In this document: in pieces, positions 60,320-64,000 of the stretch
Layout of the letters: each line of letters starts with the position of its first letter
Position numbering within the stretch: position 1 is the stretch's first letter
Assembly: GCA_004554775.1 (NCBI GenBank)
Contig: SFKI01000005.1
Coordinates: 62,001 to 126,000, forward strand
Direction: 5' to 3'
DNA: 64,000 nucleotides
From: Subdoligranulum variabile
Lineage (GTDB): Bacteria > Bacillota > Clostridia > Oscillospirales > Ruminococcaceae
Notes under the pieces: generated by a model
Databases searched by the model: none
What the model was told of the DNA's origin: nothing
What the model saw: the letters and a program-made list of their open reading frames with translations, nothing else
Position numbers and translations under genes: made by a program

Positions 60320-61635
60320 ATACTTCCCTTTTTCAAACGCCGCCGTGCGGCGCGAAGATCACATGCGTAATACAAAAAGGCCAGCCCGGCAAAGAGTGTC
60401 AGGCCCAGGGCGCGCCAGGTAAACCAGCCGTGCTGGATGCTGTGGGTGCGCAGCAGCACGAACCAGGCGGGCGTCATGCAGGCGGTAAGCGCCAGCGGCA
60501 GCGCCCGTATCAGCGCGGCCTTGCTGCGGATGGAGAGGATAAACAGGGCAATCAAGGCGGCCAGCACCACAAGTGCAGGGCAGAAAAGATGGCGAGATTT
60601 TAACGTATCGTATAAAAATGCAAAAATATTACGCCATGTCAACTCCATGCCATGCCAGGTATCGGCGGTGGTACGTACTTCGGCCTGGTGCAAGGCGTCA
60701 GTCAGCACGTTTTGGCCGGTGACGGCACCGGCCAGTACCCACTTGCTGGCCCAGCACAAAGCGTAACCGGTGCCCCAGCACAGGCTGCCGCCCACGGCCA
60801 GGGCGCACTGCGGTACGCCGCCGCGCAGCCGCTGCTGAGGTTCCAGCAGCCAGCAGGCCAGCGGCAGGCCAAGTGTCAAGATAGGCGTGACCAACAGGTC
60901 ACAAAACGCCGTTGCGGTGCCCAGCACCAGCAGCCCCAGGCAGAGCACATCGCTGCGGCGGGGCCTGGCCAGCACCCAGGCGCAGCCCGCGTAGGCGATG
61001 AAAAAGCAGGTGAAATACTGCACCTGATGCGGCACAAACCAGACGCTGACGGCCAGCTGGCTGACGGCAAACCACACGGCGGCCCGCAGCCCGCAGCGGC
61101 GGCGCAGCCGCACCAGCACCACGGCCAACAGCGCAAACAGCGCAATGTACTGTACAATACGTACGCCGGTGTACGACGTGACCAGCAGCAAGGGCCGCAG
61201 CCAAAGTAAGTAGCCGTGCCAGTACCGCGCATAGGAGAAGGGCTCCAGCGCGGGGGCGTCGGTGCGCTGGGCACCTGTGGACCAGTCCTTTTCAATGTAC
61301 CAGGCAAGGTCGTCGGCCAGCGTTTCAAAGTTGTCCACATTGTAGGCGGTGTTGGTCATCATCGCCTGCAAGGGGGGCAATTCGTCGGCGCTGGCGGCCT
61401 CAAACAGCATCAGCGTGTCGGTGTAGTTGTCCATCTGGAAAAGCTTGAAGCCAAAATATTCCGGGTACAGCCCTTCGCTTTGGATGGTCCGGGCGGAATC
61501 GTAAACGTTTTGCCGCACCCTTTCCCCCGGCAGGGCGTAGGCTGCCAGCAGCAGCACAAACAGCACGGCCAGCGTACCGGCAAAGGCGGCCAGCGCCCGC
61601 AGGGCAAAGGGACGTTTTTGTTTTTGCGTGCTCAC
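60316..61635 (-). CDS. Polytopic membrane protein of unknown function
   Basis: The 439-residue protein has about ten hydrophobic segments, one at the N-terminus (about 15-38), a large extracytoplasmic loop (about 40-150) and the rest after residue 150. This is the plan of GT-C-type glycosyltransferases or flippase-like proteins, but I cannot see a diagnostic motif. The start is a GTG with GGGGAGGTG five bases upstream; the ATG five codons earlier is part of that site. It is coupled to the LCP gene (ATGA), suggesting a joint role in wall-polymer assembly. Confidence 0.7.
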   Translation of the reverse strand: MSTQKQKRPFALRALAAFAGTLAVLFVLLLAAYALPGERVRQNVYDSARTIQSEGLYPEYFGFKLFQMDNYTDTLMLFEAASADELPPLQAMMTNTAYNVDNFETLADDLAWYIEKDWSTGAQRTDAPALEPFSYARYWHGYLLWLRPLLLVTSYTGVRIVQYIALFALLAVVLVRLRRRCGLRAAVWFAVSQLAVSVWFVPHQVQYFTCFFIAYAGCAWVLARPRRSDVLCLGLLVLGTATAFCDLLVTPILTLGLPLACWLLEPQQRLRGGVPQCALAVGGSLCWGTGYALCWASKWVLAGAVTGQNVLTDALHQAEVRTTADTWHGMELTWRNIFAFLYDTLKSRHLFCPALVVLAALIALFILSIRSKAALIRALPLALTACMTPAWFVLLRTHSIQHGWFTWRALGLTLFAGLAFLYYACDLRAARRRLKKGSI

Positions 61636-61729
61636 GGCACACCTCCCCATTTAAATTTGCTTTCCTATTATACGGCAAAAAGCACCCTGTTTCAACCGTA
61701 AGACTGTGAAATCCATTTGAATTTTCCCG

Positions 61730-62878
61730 CTAGACGGCGTCGGTTTGGCGGGAAACGGAGAGGACGATGCCCATTTCGCCCAGAAGCATCAGCAAGCTGG
61801 TGCCGCCGGAGGAAAAAAACGGCAGGCTGATGCCGGTGTTGGGGATGGTGTTGGTGACGACCGCAATGTTTAAAATGGCTTGCAGCACGACCTGCACTAC
61901 AAATCCGACGGCCAGCAGTGCGCCGAACTTATCCCGCGCGCGGATGGCAATGGACATACCGCGCAAAAGCAGCGCCAGGAACAGCGCCACGGCGAGAGCA
62001 GCCCCGAGAAAGCCCAATTCTTCACATAAGATCGAGAAAATAAAATCGTTTTGCGGCTCGGGTACATAGAGATATTTCTGTCGGCTGTTGCCAAGCCCCA
62101 GCCCGGCCAGCCCGCCGGACGCGATGGCGTACAGGCTCTGGATGGTCTGGTGCCCTTCGCCAAGCGGGTCCGCGAAAGGGTCCCGCCAGGAAGCAAGGCG
62201 GTCGGTGGCGTAGGGCACCAGTTCGGGCAGGGCGAGCACCGCCGCCGCGATGGCCCCAACGCCCAACCCCCCGGCCAGGCCAAACCATTGCAGCCCGGTG
62301 CCGCCCACGAACATGAGCACCGCGCCGATGGACAAAATCAGCAGCGTGCCGGAAAGATGCGGTTCCAGCAGCATCAGCACCGTGACCACGCCCAGGATCA
62401 GCCCGAACGGCAGCACGCCGCCGGCAAAGCTGTGCATGCGGTCGTGGTTGAGCGAGATGATGTGGGAAAATACCAACACAACAGCGAATTTGGCGATCTC
62501 GCTGGGCTGCAGGGTGCCAAGTCCGGGCAGTACGATCCACCGTTTGCAGCCGTTGTACTCCGGCATAAACAACACGATAACGAGCAAAATAAGCGACAGC
62601 CCCATAATGGGCCACGCCAGCTTGTGCCAGATGTGGTAGTCCACCAGGCTGGCCGCGTACATGGCCGCCACGCCCAGTGCCGCAAACAACAGCTGCGGGC
62701 GGATGTAGGTGTAGGCATCGCCCCGGCGATAGAGTGCCACGGCGTACCCGGCCGAGAACAGCATGATCAGCCCATAGCACAGCAGCGCCAGCAGAATGAC
62801 CAGAAACGGCACATCCGGACTGGGCTTCTCCCGCAGGCGGGCGCGCAGGGCGGCAGGGTCCCAAAAAGCAGCAGTCAT
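61730..62878 (-). CDS. ftsW: FtsW/RodA/SpoVE family peptidoglycan polymerase
   Basis: The 382-residue SEDS protein has ten helices and the family residues: GCKRWIVLPGLGTLQPSEIAKFA, LLEPHLSGTLLI, EPQNDFIFSILCEELGFLGA and PNTGISLPFFSSGGTSL. It polymerises glycan strands from lipid II with a cognate class B penicillin-binding protein. The Shine-Dalgarno AGGGGG lies within the 3' arm of the terminator of the upstream gene. Whether it is FtsW, RodA or SpoVE cannot be fixed from sequence alone. Confidence 0.92.
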   Translation of the reverse strand: MTAAFWDPAALRARLREKPSPDVPFLVILLALLCYGLIMLFSAGYAVALYRRGDAYTYIRPQLLFAALGVAAMYAASLVDYHIWHKLAWPIMGLSLILLVIVLFMPEYNGCKRWIVLPGLGTLQPSEIAKFAVVLVFSHIISLNHDRMHSFAGGVLPFGLILGVVTVLMLLEPHLSGTLLILSIGAVLMFVGGTGLQWFGLAGGLGVGAIAAAVLALPELVPYATDRLASWRDPFADPLGEGHQTIQSLYAIASGGLAGLGLGNSRQKYLYVPEPQNDFIFSILCEELGFLGAALAVALFLALLLRGMSIAIRARDKFGALLAVGFVVQVVLQAILNIAVVTNTIPNTGISLPFFSSGGTSLLMLLGEMGIVLSVSRQTDAV

Positions 62879-62883
62879 ACAAA

Positions 62884-62914
62884 ATCCCCCTGCGTCCAGT
62901 ATACGCAGGGGGAA
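62884..62914 (-). terminator. Intrinsic terminator before ftsW
   Basis: TCCCCCTGCGT and ACGCAGGGGGA form an 11-bp stem with TTTTG after it on the minus strand. The ftsW ribosome binding site is part of its 3' arm. Confidence 0.75.
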
Positions 62915-62929
62915 AATACGCTATGCAGT

Positions 62930-63715
62930 TTACAGCAGGCCAAAGTGCTGCAAGGCCTTGGCGATACCGTCCTTATCAATATCGGCGGTCACATAGTCGG
63001 CAGCAGCCTTGGCGGCATCGCAGGCATTGCCCATGGCGACACCCAGCCCGACATATTGCAGCATGGCTACATCATTGCCGCCGTCCCCAAAGGCAATGGC
63101 TTCGTCCTTGGTCCAGCCAAAATGCTTCAGCATCTCGGCCAGGCCGTTGGGCTTGCCGCCGCCCGCGGGCAGGATATCGGCAAAATCGGGGCTCCACCGC
63201 ACGGCCAGGCAGCCGGGGCAGCGGCGGAGGAACTCTTCCTCACAGTCATCGGGCAGAAAGGCGCTGAGCTGGTAGATGGGGTTTTGCTCAATGCGGGCAG
63301 CAATGTCCGCCGTCCCCTGCCCCAGCTCCTTGGCAAAATCGGCACTGCGCGCGTCGATCAGATTGAAATAGCAGGCGTCCTTTTCCACAAAGCCGATGGA
63401 AAGCTGCTCTTTTTCAATATAGGGCAGCAGCGTGCGCAGGGAGGCGGGGTCGATGGCCTTGCTGTAGACCGGCTCACCGTCGGCCAAAAAGCAATACTGG
63501 CCGTTCATCGTGACAAAGCCGTCCCAGTTCGCCTTTTGCAAAGCGGGCAGGTACGGCAGGTGCACCGGCGGACGGCCCGTGGCGATGAAAATTTTCACGC
63601 CGTTGGCCTGCAAGGCGTGCAGTGCCTGCACGGTGGAATCCGGCATGCCGTGGTTGTCGTACAGCAGCAGCGTGCCGTCAATGTCAAAAAAGGCCGCTCT
63701 AATGTGTTTATTCAT
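62930..63715 (-). CDS. Cof-type HAD family phosphatase
   Basis: The 261-residue protein shows FFDIDGTLLLYDN (nucleophile and acid Asp), VKIFIATGRPPVHL, a C2B cap in the middle and DEAIAFGDGGNDVAMLQ near the end, the classic Cof/YidA pattern. It dephosphorylates sugar phosphates or nucleotides; the exact substrate is open. It overlaps gpsA by eight bases. Confidence 0.92.
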   Translation of the reverse strand: MNKHIRAAFFDIDGTLLLYDNHGMPDSTVQALHALQANGVKIFIATGRPPVHLPYLPALQKANWDGFVTMNGQYCFLADGEPVYSKAIDPASLRTLLPYIEKEQLSIGFVEKDACYFNLIDARSADFAKELGQGTADIAARIEQNPIYQLSAFLPDDCEEEFLRRCPGCLAVRWSPDFADILPAGGGKPNGLAEMLKHFGWTKDEAIAFGDGGNDVAMLQYVGLGVAMGNACDAAKAAADYVTADIDKDGIAKALQHFGLL

Positions 63716-64000
63716 GCTTCAGGTCCCGTCCCATCAGGGCCGCAAGGGCGTTGCGGGCTTCGAGCTTGCCGCTCAGGATCGCGTCCACGCTTTGCACGAT
63801 GGGCATTTCCACCCTGTACTTTTTGGCAAGGCGGCAGGCGGCAGGCAGGGCGTTGATGCCCTCGACCACCTGGCCGACCTCGGCCTTGGCTTCCTCGGCT
63901 GTCTTGCCGCGGCCCAGCAGCATACCGGCGTGCAGGTTGCGGCTGTGCATGCTGGTGCAGGTCACGATCAAATCGCCCATGCCGGATAGGCCTGCGAAGG
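63708..64000 (-). CDS. gpsA: Glycerol-3-phosphate dehydrogenase [NAD(P)+], C-terminal part
   Basis: Only the last 97 residues are in the window; the frame is open to the edge. The visible part reads AGLSGMGDLIVTCTSMHSRN, ...GQVVEGINALPAA, matching GpsA's glycerol-phosphate site (GMGDLxxTCxSxxSRN with its catalytic environment and VEG). It reduces dihydroxyacetone phosphate to sn-glycerol 3-phosphate for phospholipids. The Cof phosphatase start lies within its last codons. Confidence 0.93.
   Translation of the reverse strand, partial: FAGLSGMGDLIVTCTSMHSRNLHAGMLLGRGKTAEEAKAEVGQVVEGINALPAACRLAKKYRVEMPIVQSVDAILSGKLEARNALAALMGRDLKHE

Noticed and set aside
58085..60370. Plus-strand frame of 761 codons over the LCP gene
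   Set aside because: It mirrors the LCP gene exactly in length and has the Val/Gly/Gln/His composition of a shadow frame.

Overview
The window is a chromosomal stretch of a GC-rich (about 60 % by eye), low-redundancy Firmicute genome. The best guess is the Faecalibacterium / Gemmiger / Subdoligranulum group of the Oscillospiraceae (Ruminococcaceae). The evidence is the mix of Firmicutes control elements (a Trp-type T-box, a BirA operator on birA-bioY, a preQ1-III-type riboswitch on queT), DegV proteins, the TrpXYZ-type ABC system, and many short palindromic intergenic repeats. I see no rRNA, tRNA, CRISPR array, prophage, transposase or sporulation gene.

Layout. 1-14 kb: a cut-off TauE/SafE permease, a degenerate LCP-like protein, DegV, rmuC, a DUF3592-like protein, a TrpR-like regulator, galM, glgB, mgtE with a long structured leader, an RpiB-family isomerase, an Ntn-hydrolase-like protein, a PTS EIIA(Glc), a TetR regulator and an HD hydrolase. 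14-20.8 kb: an NSS symporter, a threonine aldolase, and the methionine ABC operon metQ-metN-metI behind a leader, next to a divergent Rrf2 regulator. 20.9-29 kb: cell-surface genes (an SGNH hydrolase, a four-gene glycosyltransferase / esterase / acyltransferase / zinc-ribbon cassette, and an MBOAT plus AlgX-like pair), separated by MITE-like repeats. 29-32.4 kb: an IclR regulator facing a KDPG-aldolase/VOC fusion and a KDG kinase. 32.4-38.5 kb: birA-bioY, ruvX-uppS, a cyclophilin lipoprotein, a DUF1292 protein, a candidate structured RNA, a peroxiredoxin-like protein and cutC. 38.6-45.4 kb: a LexA-like repressor, a two-gene radical-SAM DNA repair pair, a BlaI-type regulator and serC-serA. 45.5-54.6 kb: pyridoxamine kinase, trmL, degV, queT, a HAD phosphatase, a DMT transporter, secA and apbE. 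54.7-64 kb: the T-box-controlled tryptophan ABC operon, a long LCP protein with an extra C-terminal region, a polytopic membrane protein, ftsW, a Cof-type HAD phosphatase and a cut-off gpsA.

The most striking signal lies upstream of metQ. A strong promoter is followed by a 29-codon leader ORF containing Met-Met-Met-Cys-Met-Cys. After it come a 10-nt segment that can pair either with codons 2-5 of the leader or with the 5' arm of a downstream intrinsic terminator. This is the textbook layout of ribosome-mediated transcription attenuation, here for a methionine/cysteine signal, where most Firmicutes use an S-box or T-box. Two further leaders are also unusual: mgtE has its Shine-Dalgarno inside a terminator-like hairpin, and secA and queT have promoter -35 boxes inside the loop of the preceding terminator.
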